Shown: positions 54,000-64,000 of the stretch, piece by piece
How positions within the stretch are numbered: position 1 is the stretch's first letter
How the letters are laid out: every line of letters begins with the position of its first letter
Assembly: GCA_029216955.1 (NCBI GenBank)
Contig: JANAVB010012087.1
Coordinates: 116,561-180,560 of the forward strand
DNA: 64,000 nucleotides
Origin: Iris pallida
Lineage: Eukaryota; Streptophyta; Magnoliopsida; Asparagales; Iridaceae
Reading direction: 5' to 3'
Made by a program: the position numbers and the translations under genes
Notes under the pieces: generated by a model
What the model saw: only the letters and a program-made list of their open reading frames with translations
What the model was told of the DNA's origin: nothing
The model's database searches: none

Positions 54000-54715
54000 G
54001 AAGGAGTTCCTCGCGAGGTTATGCAGCACGAAGCTGGGTTCGGACGGCAGTCATGGGGCGTCATCTTCCTCGGGGGATCCTATATCTTGTTTTGCCCATA
54101 CCAGCACAGGTATTCCTGTGCGTGCTCTTGCGGCAGCTGTCCACCAACCAGGTTGGATTATGGACTCTGGGGCATCTCGCCATGTTACGGGGTCCCGCGG
54201 TGAGTTTTAGGACTATACTCACCTACCGACGCCGGAGAGCATTCAGACTGCTGATGGTAACTCCAGTCCTGTCATGGGTAAAGGCACTGTCGCATGCACC
54301 CCTTCTCTCACTCTCACCAATGTGTTACATGCTCCATCTTTTTCTGTCAATCTTCTTTCTATTAGTGCCATTATTCTTGATCTTAACTGAACAGTTTTCT
54401 TTGACATTCCTACGGTGACTTTTCAGGAGAAGGGGACAGGACGACGACTAGGGACTAACACATGGCATAAGGAGCTGTGGTACTTGGACTGGACTGGATA
54501 ATGCATTGGTATCTCTGGTAGCAGACACACCACCTGAAGATTCACGGCACAGTGTAGAAGATGAATTGCTACTCCACCACCAGCGTGTCGGTCATTCTTC
54601 TTTTAAAATTATTAGTCGAATGTATCCGTCCTTATACCAAAGGACTAATAAAGAGAAGTTATTTTGTAATGCATGTGAGTTGGGTAAACATACCAGAAGT
54701 ACGTATGTGGGTTCA
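54000..54715 (+). pseudogene. copia-2 Pol part 1 (protease, GAG-pre-integrase)
   Basis: Aligns with copia-1 from 4860 to 5576. Protease motif MDSGAS is near 54160. Stops include one near 54388. Cut at 54715 by a solo-LTR-like insertion. Confidence 0.82.
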
Positions 54716-57062
54716 TGTCACGCCCCGCTCCCGTAGGAGCGATCGTCCTCGCTAAGGCGTGATGCCGCACGAGCCTAGATTGCGCTCATGCAAGGCAATT
54801 CCATAACGGCCGATTTTATCGGCGGCGACGGGATCGTCGCACAGAAGTCCCAAGCAGAAACGTTGAATACATTGCAGCGGAATATAAAGAAGAACGCATG
54901 AACACAAGTCATTCAAAAGAAACTCTTTTATTGATATTGAATGCAAGATTACATTTGTGGGCGCAAGGCCAATTTACAAGTCTCTCGTGCTCACTTTTCT
55001 CTCATTTACAAGTCACTCCGCTCTCTCTCATCTCTCGATACAATGCTTGAATCCAGCGGAAGCTTCGGAAGGCGATGTCCATACATTATGTCCTGTATAA
55101 GTCTTCAATCCACGCGGCCGCACGCTTCGAATCGCCAAGGAACTCCGTGCCTCGACGCATCCAAGCGAGCTCCGCGCCACGAGCTTCTACCTGTGCCTGC
55201 ACATGAAACACTGTGTGGGTGTCAGTACCACTGTACTGGTGGAGTGAGCTTCTCGCCCACCCATACAAAACCAACACGTTCTTTTACTTTGTGCAGCTTA
55301 AACCCTTTCGATTGTCTTTCTAGTCTTGCCTTAGGATCAGTTTTAGGACCGGCGCCTTAGCGCAATCTTGTGTATCAGAACCATCCCGTGCTTACAATGT
55401 CAACGTTAACTCATACTTTATCTCTAGACCACTTCTTGTGCCAACAACGTTAACCTATCAAGTCGTGTTTGCCTTACGGCCAAAATCAGAGACGCAACTA
55501 CACGAAAGACTCCATTTCCTTGCCTCTAGACCTTCCTCGTGCTTGCATTGTCGATGCACCGACTTATACCTGTCTTCCTAGCCAAACTTTGGGACGTAAC
55601 GACTCGGTTGTGCCCAACAACTTAACACTCGACGCCACATCTCGTGCCGAAGCACATCGCCCTTGCCGTAGCCAAATCTTAGGCCCAGACATTGTGTCTT
55701 TTTAACTCATACATATTCAACTTAATCCAAAGACACCCACGCGGATTGCCGCCCGTGCCGACTCATCTATATGAAGGGTCACTGGCCTAACCAGCCATTT
55801 GGACGTAAAACTTACCATGTTAGTTTTATAACAATTATATTAAGTGTTTGTTATGGGATTGGCCTAACCAGCCGCCTTGGACGTAAAACTTACCATGTTA
55901 GTTTTATAACAATTATATTAAGTGTTTGTTATGGGATTGGCCTAACCAGCCGCCTTGGACGTAGCCTGGTAATACAGGACCCTTGCAACGCAGGTAGCGA
56001 GCCCCGATGCAAGTCCCCGTCTTACCGATCGCCTAACCAGCGTTGCCTATTACCCAGCTCGGCTACAACCAGTTTCTTCCTAGGCCGAGACGGTCCCGTG
56101 GCCCCGGAATTCCGCTCGAAGAAACTACCCCTTGTCGACAAGTTGTCCAAGTTCATAAGGGTTTACATGGTGTATTTTAGGATACCGTTGGGGCTTGTTA
56201 TGTGATCAATTCATTTACTTGGTTGTTTTACTCTTTCCATTTTTTATACTTCCTTTGCAGAGCCCCTAACCAGGGTTGCCTCGGCGACTAACCATCGCTT
56301 AGACTTAACGTTCTTGAAACTCAGGGAACGGCTACTGCATAGCCTTCCAACTTAACTTGAATATAACGTGTTTCCTTAAGTATCGACCGACCGTGGATAA
56401 CTTTCCACTGAACTAACCGTGGCTCGTGCCACTAAACCGACTCGTGTTCGACGCAACGCTGTCGCCCAAGTCATACTTCATATGACGGGCCTTGGGGTCG
56501 TGGGACTATTTATCTTGACAACTGCAGAATGAACGGGACAACACGTAGAATAACTTAGGTCGACCGGCATAACTTTGCCTAACTCACTCAAACCTACAAC
56601 TTAACCCAAGGGACGAGCAAGGGCTATGCCAAGCCTTGCGGGACAGGACCGTGCATGCTTTAGTAAGCATTTGTGCGGACGACGCCTATGACTTAGGCTA
56701 ACTCTCAGCTTTTGCACTGAAGACCAACTTTCCTTCTCCCAAGCCACGGGACGAAGGACCGAGTGTCATTTTCAAAGCACGTCGTGCACCAACTCTAAGC
56801 CGACCGTGGGACGTTTTCCATGTTCTAACTCATTTTGACCCGTCGGGATTATTCCCTTAGCTATGTGGATGCGTAGCTTTTATTATCAAGCCTAACTTGT
56901 GCAAGTTGAAAACACGATTTATTATGTGAAGGCAAAGATGAGGAGAGTTCACCGAAACTACCCCACCTGAGCGATGTCTCCGAGCAAGCCGTTGCAAGGC
57001 TAAGGCCGAACGCCGTCGGCGTTTCGATTCCTCCGATTGACTTTGCGGGACGGGGCACTACA
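54716..57062 (-). mobile_element. Probable solo LTR, 2.35 kb
   Basis: TGTCACGCCCCG start and GGGGCACTACA end, duplication GTTCA (54711-54715 and 57063-57067). On the minus strand it begins TGTAGTGCCCCG and ends GGGGCGTGACA, in the style of Ty3/gypsy LTRs. A 78-bp unit is tandemly duplicated at about 55783-55960. No coding domains found; short open frames are not supported. Confidence 0.8.
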
Positions 57063-58032
57063 GTTCAGGACATCGAAGTTCAGCGGCATTTGATATGATA
57101 CATTCGGACGTATGGGGCCCTTGTCCTACAACCGATATTAACGGTTTTCGATGGTTCGTCACTTTTATTGATTGTCATACTCGCGTGACATGGGTCTACC
57201 TTATGAAGAATAAAAGTGACGTCTTTGAGGCGTTTCGTGACTTTCATCGCCGGGTAGAAACACAATATGGCACTAAAATTAAGTGCTTACGGTCTGACAA
57301 TGGGACGGAGTATACAAATAAGCAGGTTGCTGAGTATTTATCCGCTCATGGAATACTACACCAAACTTCATGTGCCTACACACCGGCATAAAATGGTATG
57401 GCCGAACGGAAGAACAGACACCTGCTGGAGGTCGCACGGACGATCATGCTGGCTATGAATGTCCCGAAACACTTATAGGGGCAGGCGGTGTTAACGGCCT
57501 CTTATCTCATCAACAGAATGCCATCTCAGGTATTGGACTGGAAGACACCGTTGGAGATGCTTACTGGTGCAACCACGAACACTGTTCCACCGAAAGTATT
57601 TGGGTGTGTATGTTTTGTCCAAGATAATAGGCCAGGCGTTGGAAAACTGGATCCTAGAGCGATTAAATGTGTCTTTATCGGGTACACGGCAACTCAGAAG
57701 GGATACGCCTGTTGGAGCCTAGTTGAGCGGATGATGTTTGTAAGCATGGACGTTACATTCAGAGAACTGGAACCATATTATGCTTCGGATGACGGTTCGG
57801 CGTTTGGTGACACACCTAACACAAAGGGTGTTAGATGTGAGGAGGAGAAAATAAGCCTATCTGTGGTAGTCGGATCGGTCCCATGCCCGGTCGTGGAAAA
57901 CTGGATGAAAGGGACAGAAAGCAGTGACTCCGATACAGAAGATGAAGAAGATACATATGTTAAACATGGGGAGCAGCAGACAATGGAAAATGAGCTCCAA
58001 GTCTACAGAAGAAGACAACAGAAGCCTAGTAC
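57063..58032 (+). pseudogene. copia-2 Pol part 2 (integrase)
   Basis: Aligns with copia-1 5575-6540. Stops at 57389-57391 (CAA in copia-1) and 57476-57478 (TGG in copia-1). Ends at the AGTAC duplication. Confidence 0.85.
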
Positions 58033-61000
58033 TGTAAGCCCCCTGAATTTTAGGGCTGTTTTAAATTTTCTAAATGAATTATTATCGATAAATATTTTAT
58101 TTATTTAATTGTTTCGATCATTAATGTACCTTTCCATGACTTTGACTTCTGGAGCGTCAGGGATGCCAATCTCTGGAAACTCTCTTCACGAGTTTTGAAG
58201 TAGACAAGATTATCTTCGTTTTGATATATCCTGTCCCACTTGAATTCGTTCCCTTGTGCTCTTTTTGTATCGCGCAAGTTCGGGTCAACTTAGACCAATT
58301 AATCGTTGAATATTATTCCCACTTTTATTTTTGATCATCGTTTGTACGTTACCGTTGCTTTTAATTTAGGAGCACCAGATCAGCCATTTTCTCGAAACCA
58401 ACTTCTCATAAATGATCTACTCGAGACGCTCTTCACCCATGACCTTTGTGTCCCACTCAGACACTCTATTTTGTGCTCCATTTCCTTCGCACAATTTTCG
58501 GTTTAATTTAGGACAATTAATTATCTACCGTAAAACCCGATTTATTTTCCAATTTAATTTCGGGACCCGACATCGATCCAACCTGTCAACCCAAAGTATG
58601 GACGTGGCCCACATGAAGCCTACTACCCACATGAAACTTGTGTCCTATTTATTGGAGTCCCCACATGTTATTTATTTACCCATGATTATAAATCCCTATT
58701 TTTAATTCAATTATTGCACCCGGTTCGATTTTGGCCCGACCCGGCTCGACCGAACCCGAACCCAAGATCCACGTTGCCCTTTCATGACTGCCCAAGTGCC
58801 CTACATAATTTCCCTATTTTTTTCCTATTTTAAATATCTATTTATCTCTCTCTATTCTACAAATATCTCATTTAAAATATCTCTTATATATATATATATA
58901 TTATATATATATATATATTATATATATATATATATATATAAATATCCCTCACTCTCTCTCTCCTCACACCACCTCACCCCCTCACCCTCTCCCATCACCA
59001 GCAGGAACAACCCCCCTTTGGCCGACATCCTTTTTCACTCTCTCCCATTCAAATATCTCTCTCTATTCTCACCCTCTCTCATTTATACACACACACCCCC
59101 ATACAAAAACACACACTCTCTCTTCCTCTCCACACAACTCATACACACACCAACTCCCCACTCCACCACCGCACAGCCGACAGCCCCCTCCCCCTCACTG
59201 TCGACCCCCTCCTCCTTCTCCTCCTCCCTCCATTCTCTACTTCATCACCATCATAACATCAACCACCATCACCTTCACCACCATAACGACCACCGCCACC
59301 GCGCCCTCGCCGTGCTCCGGCCTAGCCCGCCGCCAGGCCAGGCCGTGCGGCCACAGCAGCTGCAAACCGCAGCAGCAGCAGCGAGCCGCAGTGGCTGTCG
59401 CGCCACCCGCGCGCGTGCATGGGCGCGTGCCGTGCGCCACTTCGTGGCCGGCCCGCCCCCGCGAGCTCCCCCTCACCCGGGCGACCTCCGGCGAACCCCC
59501 ATGGACCACCGCCATCCTCCCCGGCGCGACGAATAGGCTATTCGTGCGTTTTTCTCGAAATCCCGTCGGCGCGCGCGAGTTTGGAACTCAGAATTCGTGC
59601 TCCGTCGCAGCAAGTTCGTGCGGATTTTCTGGGAGATCCGACCGTTGGATCGGCGATCTCTTTGCTCCGTCGCAATCTTGGTATATCCATATTCACTTCC
59701 CTCAATTTTCGTCCGTTAATTATGTCGTTTGATACCTCAAAACTAGCCACCAAGTTGACGTTTTAAATTGAACTGTTTTTGGACAGTTTCGTGATGCCAA
59801 CTTCGTGGGTTCGTATCTTCGTCGTCGCAGCTCCGTTTTGCGCGCCGTCAGTTCCGATGCACAGCTGGTATAACCCTCTTCCTACCTCCTTTAGGTTTCG
59901 TTTCATTATAAGCACGTTTGGTTGGTTGAATTCGACGCCAAAGTTGGCCGTCCGAATTCTTTAATTTGCACTTGTTAAATTCCATTTTTGAACCCGGGAC
60001 TCCGGATTCAATTTCTGACACCACCAGTAGACTCGTGGCGTCGTTCTGGCATATTTTCATATAAAATTTGCTTGATTTGGAGAACGTCGGCCCTGGCACG
60101 CATTTCGGTGCAAAACGGGTCCCACTTTTCGAGTCAACGGGTCACTTTGAGATCGGCTCATCGGAATCCAATTCCGGATATACCGTTAAGTTCGTATCGT
60201 CATTCTGGACTCGTTGACATATAATTTGCTAAATTTTGAAGACATTTGCTCCGGCACGCATTTCGGTGCAAACCGGATACCAAGTGTCGCGTCAACGTAT
60301 CATTTTGAGATCGGCACATCGGAATTCCATTTCGGACATACCGTTGGGTTCGTATCATCATTCTGGATTCGTGGACATATAATTTGCTAGGTTTTGTAGA
60401 CTTCTATCCCGACACGTTTTTCGGTGCAAAGTATGTCCAACGACGGACATCATTTTGACCCGAAATTACCGTTTTGCCCCTGTGTCCAAATTGGACTTAT
60501 GGGTAGGCTATCCTAGTTGATTTGACCGTTCTGGACATGTTGGTGATATTTATTTTATCATCCGACAACATCTGTAGATTTTGATTATGTATTATCCTTA
60601 ATTTATAATTAATTATTTTCTAGATATTGTTACTTTCTGGTTTTGAATTTTTATATATTTTAATTGCTGTAAAAATCTTGAAAAAATGGTATTTAAAATT
60701 ATGTTTAGCTAATTTATTATAATTTTTATAGCATTTAATAAGTACTTTTGGTATTTTATAAAATAGGAAAACAGAACTCATTTTCAGTATATTTATGTTT
60801 GCTGATTTTTAATAAATACTTATGAGGGGTTTATAAATCCCAAAAAAATTAGTATAAATTTCTATAATTAACAAGGATCATTTTAGTACTTTATTTATAT
60901 ATATTTGAGCTTTTTGTCTATCTCTAAAATTGTTGGAACTTAGTGTACCGTTTGATTTATTTATTGAGTAGTTACAACTTGCAAGTTTTGCGTTGATTTG

Positions 61001-62430
61001 AGTTGTTATAGTATTGGACCTCACCCCGCACTAGTGTAAAGACCCTAGAGAGTTAGTTTGTGTATAGTGGCACTTCACATTAGACTTTTATGCTAGGTCC
61101 CCACTTGGCTAGTATCCAGTTAGGAGTCGTGTCACACCACTAGTGATATCTTGATCATAGCTTAGAACTGAGTTTGTATGTCATTATTGACAGGACACCG
61201 GACATCTATATCTTCGTACTAGTATTCTTGCTTTGCTCGAGGCAAGTACATCTACACACTCTTACTGTCTTTTAATGCTAGAACATGTATTAACCCTGTT
61301 AAAATACTGCTTTCTGAATAACTGCAAGTTAAATCTTCACATGTTACATTAAATTGGTCCCTACCATGCTTAGAACAGTTATCATATCTTCACATGTTCC
61401 TTACTGGTTCTCAGTACATGTTTTACTATGCTTTATACTACTCAGAGTATTCACATGTTTCATATTGTTCCCAGTACCGGCTATGCTTATATTACTCCCA
61501 GTGTCTCTCACATGTTTTTACTGTTCTCGTATCTCTCACATGATAGAATATGGGTTATGGGGAAACTGATAGTAGTGTACGTGATCATGACCCCCCTACA
61601 GTAGCGAGCGAGGTCGCATTTTATATGCATACCTTGCCGCAGGCCATTACCTCGCATATCTGTACGGATGTACCCGCATATCTGTATGGATGTACACCTA
61701 TGCTTGTTAACTTGTACGTATGTACATTTCATTATGTGCCCCAGCACATTGTACATCTATTGACCGATTACGTACCTGCTACAGTTTTAAACATTACATA
61801 TACATCTGTCTCTATGACATATGTATCCTTGCCATGATAGATTATGAGATATACCATGATTCCAGATATGCCATGTTCCCTGTGTTACTATGATACTGTG
61901 ATCCCAGTTGTACCATGCGGCCATGTTTTCCAGTATTCCCTGTTTTATAGACTTATCACACCATGTTTCTTGTTGTACATCTCTTTCATTATATGTTCAG
62001 TACTTTAGTTGTAGAGGTTGTACTTGCTCCCGTCCTGACAGGATAACGTTGTAGGTTCACTTTTCGAGAAGGAAATGTTGTGTACATGTTATGGTACTGC
62101 ATTGAGGACCTGGCCTTAGCTCCAGAAGAGGCCCCAGCGGGAAACCTTGCTTAGTTATCTTTTCATGTGTTTTGAGACTTAGACTTTGTCTGTATATTTG
62201 GATACTGGACTTTGTCTCCAGTTAGATACTTTGGAAGTGTATTATTTAGTATGTACTTGTTTACCTTCGCTTATAGATGCTGTGTTGTGATGAACTTTAA
62301 ATATGGTTTTAGAACTGTTAGCTGCTTAGATTCTTTATTGTCTATTCTTAGAACAGCTTACTACGTTTTGACCAAGCGTAGGCTGGACATGGCTCGGCCG
62401 GCCCAACAATTTGGGTAACGGGTCATGACA
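58033..62430 (+). mobile_element. Probable solo LTR, 4.4 kb
   Basis: Begins TGTAAGCCCCC and ends GGGTCATGACA, with AGTAC duplications at 58028-58032 and 62431-62435. It contains an (AT)n tract (58887-58941), a CT-rich stretch (58940-59220), a GC-rich part (59330-59540) and about 160-bp tandem repeats (60000-60440). Open frames in the CT- and GC-rich parts are compositional. The length is at the upper end for plant LTRs; Tekay/Del-type is inferred. Confidence 0.78.
60000..60440. repeat. About 160-bp tandem repeats inside the 4.4-kb LTR
   Basis: The block CGGCACGCATTTCGGTGCAAA and its variants recur at about 60096, 60256 and 60414, giving a period near 160 bp. Flanking blocks (GAGATCGGC, CATATAATTTGCT) repeat in step. 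Confidence 0.75.
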
Positions 62431-64000
62431 AGTACTATGCCTATACCGTGCCCTGTGCCTACTGTACCAAGTCCCTCGTCTACTCCTTCTCCAACTCTTG
62501 AAGATGTTGCCCCCGCACAGAATCAATCTGATTCTGATGCGGATCTCTCTGACTCTGATGGTATGATCTCTCCACCACCTATTGCTCCCTTAAGGAGATC
62601 TTCTCGCATCAATACGGGTAAGGCTCCTAGTCGTTTTGATGATTATGAACATGATATTGCCAACTACCTGTCTTATTCTAACATTTTTTCAAATTATCGA
62701 TCCTTCATTGCATCATTAGACTCTACTTCGTTGCCCAAAGTTGGCAGAAGCAAGAAAGATTCAAGGTGGAAATCTGCAATGATGGAAGAACTTGGGGTAC
62801 TGGAGAAAAATAAGACATGGGAGCTGGTTCCATTACCCAAAGAGAAGAAAACTGTGGGATGCAAATGATTGTACACAGTAAAGAAGACGTTAGAAGGAAA
62901 GGTGGAACGATACAAGGCGAGGTTGGTTGCAAAGGGATACACACATCATATGACATCGACTATGATGAGACGTTTGCTCCAGTAGCAAAATGAGCACCGT
63001 AAGAACTCTGGTCTCTATTGCAGCAAACTATGGGTGGAAGCTATACCAATTAGATGTAAAGAATGTATTTCTCCATGGGGACCTATAAGAAGAAGTGTAC
63101 ATGGAACTCCCGCCAGGGTGCTATGCTACAGAATCAGACGGAGGGACGTCGCATGAAAAAGTATGCAAACTAAAGAAGTCGCTATATGGGCTCAAGCAAT
63201 CTCCTCGAACCTGGTTTGACAGATTCAGAAAGGCTGTTACAGGCATGGGATACCATCAAGCAAATGCAGATCATACGATCTTTCTTCAGCATGCAAGAGG
63301 CCACATCACTATACTTGCTGTATACGTGGATGATATAGTAATCACAAGTAATGATGAAGTCGAGATCGCTAAGCTGAAGTCAAAACTCGCGAAGGAGTTT
63401 GAAGTGAAGGATTTAGGAGCGATGAGGTACTTTCTAGGTATCGAGGTGTGTGAAGGCGAACAAGAAATTGTTTCTCACAGAGAAAATACACACTAGATCT
63501 GCTGAAGGCGACAGGGATGCTGGGATGCAAAGCAGCAGTCACTCCAATTGACCAGAAGTGCAAGTTGGGAGCATAAGCAGGAGAGCCAGTTGATCGTGAA
63601 AGATATCAACGACTTGTAGGAAGATTGATTTATCTGGGGCACACTCGCCCAGATATCTCATTTGCGGTGAGTGTAGTAAGTCGCTACATGCATGATTCAA
63701 GAACGGGTTATATGGATGCTGTTTCAGATCTTGAGATATCTGAAAGGGGCGCCGAAAAAAGGGCTATGGTTCAAGAAGAATGGATGTATAGAAGTTGAGG
63801 GATACTGCGATGCAGACTGGACGAGCTGCATAGAATAGAAGGTCTACCACGGGATATTGTGTCTTTGTAGGAGAAAACTTGGTCTTATGGAGAAGCAAGA
63901 AACAGTCAGTGGTAGCACGATCTACAGCTGAAGCAGAATACAGAGCAATGGCCTTAGGAGTGTCGAAATTATTGTGGGTGAAAGCGTTGCTAACAGAGTT
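62431..64000 (+). pseudogene. copia-2 Pol part 3 (reverse transcriptase, RNase H), runs off the window
   Basis: Aligns with copia-1 from 6535 onward. The YVDDI active-site motif is kept near 63330. Breaks include TGA near 62867, single-base indels near 62745, 62945 and 62990, and TAA at 63086-63088 (CAA in copia-1). RNase H begins near 63870 and is cut by the window edge. Confidence 0.85.

Larger units (their letters stand above)
42474..64000 (+). mobile_element. Ty1/copia element of the copia-1 family, with three insertions (copia-2)
   Basis: 5' LTR 42474-42595, primer site, gag from 43203, and pol up to RNase H at the right edge; the 3' LTR is outside the window. The sequence is close to copia-1 throughout. 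It is interrupted at 43924-53662 (Sirevirus), 54716-57062 and 58033-62430 (LTRs), each flanked by a 5-bp duplication of copia-2 sequence (GAAGC, GTTCA, AGTAC). Stops and indels are frequent. Confidence 0.9.

Noticed and set aside
55469..56205. Open frames within the 2.35-kb LTR
   Set aside because: One contains a repeated peptide that only reflects the 78-bp tandem duplication; nothing suggests a protein.
58784..59766. Long open frames (up to 250 codons) in the 4.4-kb LTR
   Set aside because: They span CT-rich and GC-rich low-complexity sequence, giving Ser/Pro/His/Arg runs; several frames are open at once.

Overview
This is plant nuclear DNA. The only recognisable host gene is a family 1 glycoside hydrolase (beta-glucosidase) of 12 exons, and nearly everything else is plant transposable elements: Ty1/copia elements, LTRs that look like Ty3/gypsy solo LTRs, one CACTA (En/Spm) transposon, MITEs, a SINE-like element and (AT)n tracts. 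The exon/intron structure, the element types and the TTTAGGG-like telo-box motifs point to an angiosperm. The species cannot be told from the sequence.

Layout. 1-930: decayed copia gag-pol on the minus strand. 930-2970: (AT)n tracts joined by alternating inverted arms, plus a SINE-like tRNA-derived element. 2973-8788: a Harbinger-like MITE split by a complete copia element with 119-bp LTRs (copia-1, 3131-8512). 9158-40633: the beta-glucosidase gene. Exons 1-6 lie within 2.8 kb, then comes a 20.1-kb intron (11937-32058), exons 7-8, a 6.9-kb intron (32650-39566) and exons 9-12. The 20-kb intron is a Russian doll: an old minus-strand copia was hit in its LTR by copia-3 (12581-28564), whose reverse transcriptase was then split by a 9.2-kb CACTA element (16597-25795). 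The 6.9-kb intron holds a decayed minus-strand copia split by a 3.8-kb probable solo LTR. 41010-42320: an inverted copy of the gene's promoter, exon 1 and part of intron 1. 42474 to the window end: copia-2, same family as copia-1, carrying three insertions: a Sirevirus-type copia (43924-53662) and two probable solo LTRs (54716-57062 and 58033-62430). I found target-site duplications for every complete insertion, so the order of events can be read directly.

Function. The beta-glucosidase has a signal-peptide-like N terminus and both catalytic glutamates (TFNEPN and ITENG). It most resembles, from memory of the family, the monolignol-glucoside-hydrolysing clade. Exon 4 carries a 2-bp GC duplication that breaks the frame. 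The other eleven exons join in phase, so this is either a recent pseudogene or an assembly or base-call error. The CACTA element encodes a TNP2 transposase with one in-frame stop and an intact second protein (551 aa, five exons). The retroelements are broken by many stops, a large share explained by C-to-T change at CAG, CAA, CGA and TGG codons, as expected after cytosine methylation.

The least ordinary things are: the extra ORF downstream of pol in the Sirevirus, preceded by the same GGTATACC/GGTATGCC repeats found in its own LTRs; the beta-glucosidase flanked by an inverted duplication of its own 5' end; and the depth of in-phase nesting inside its introns.
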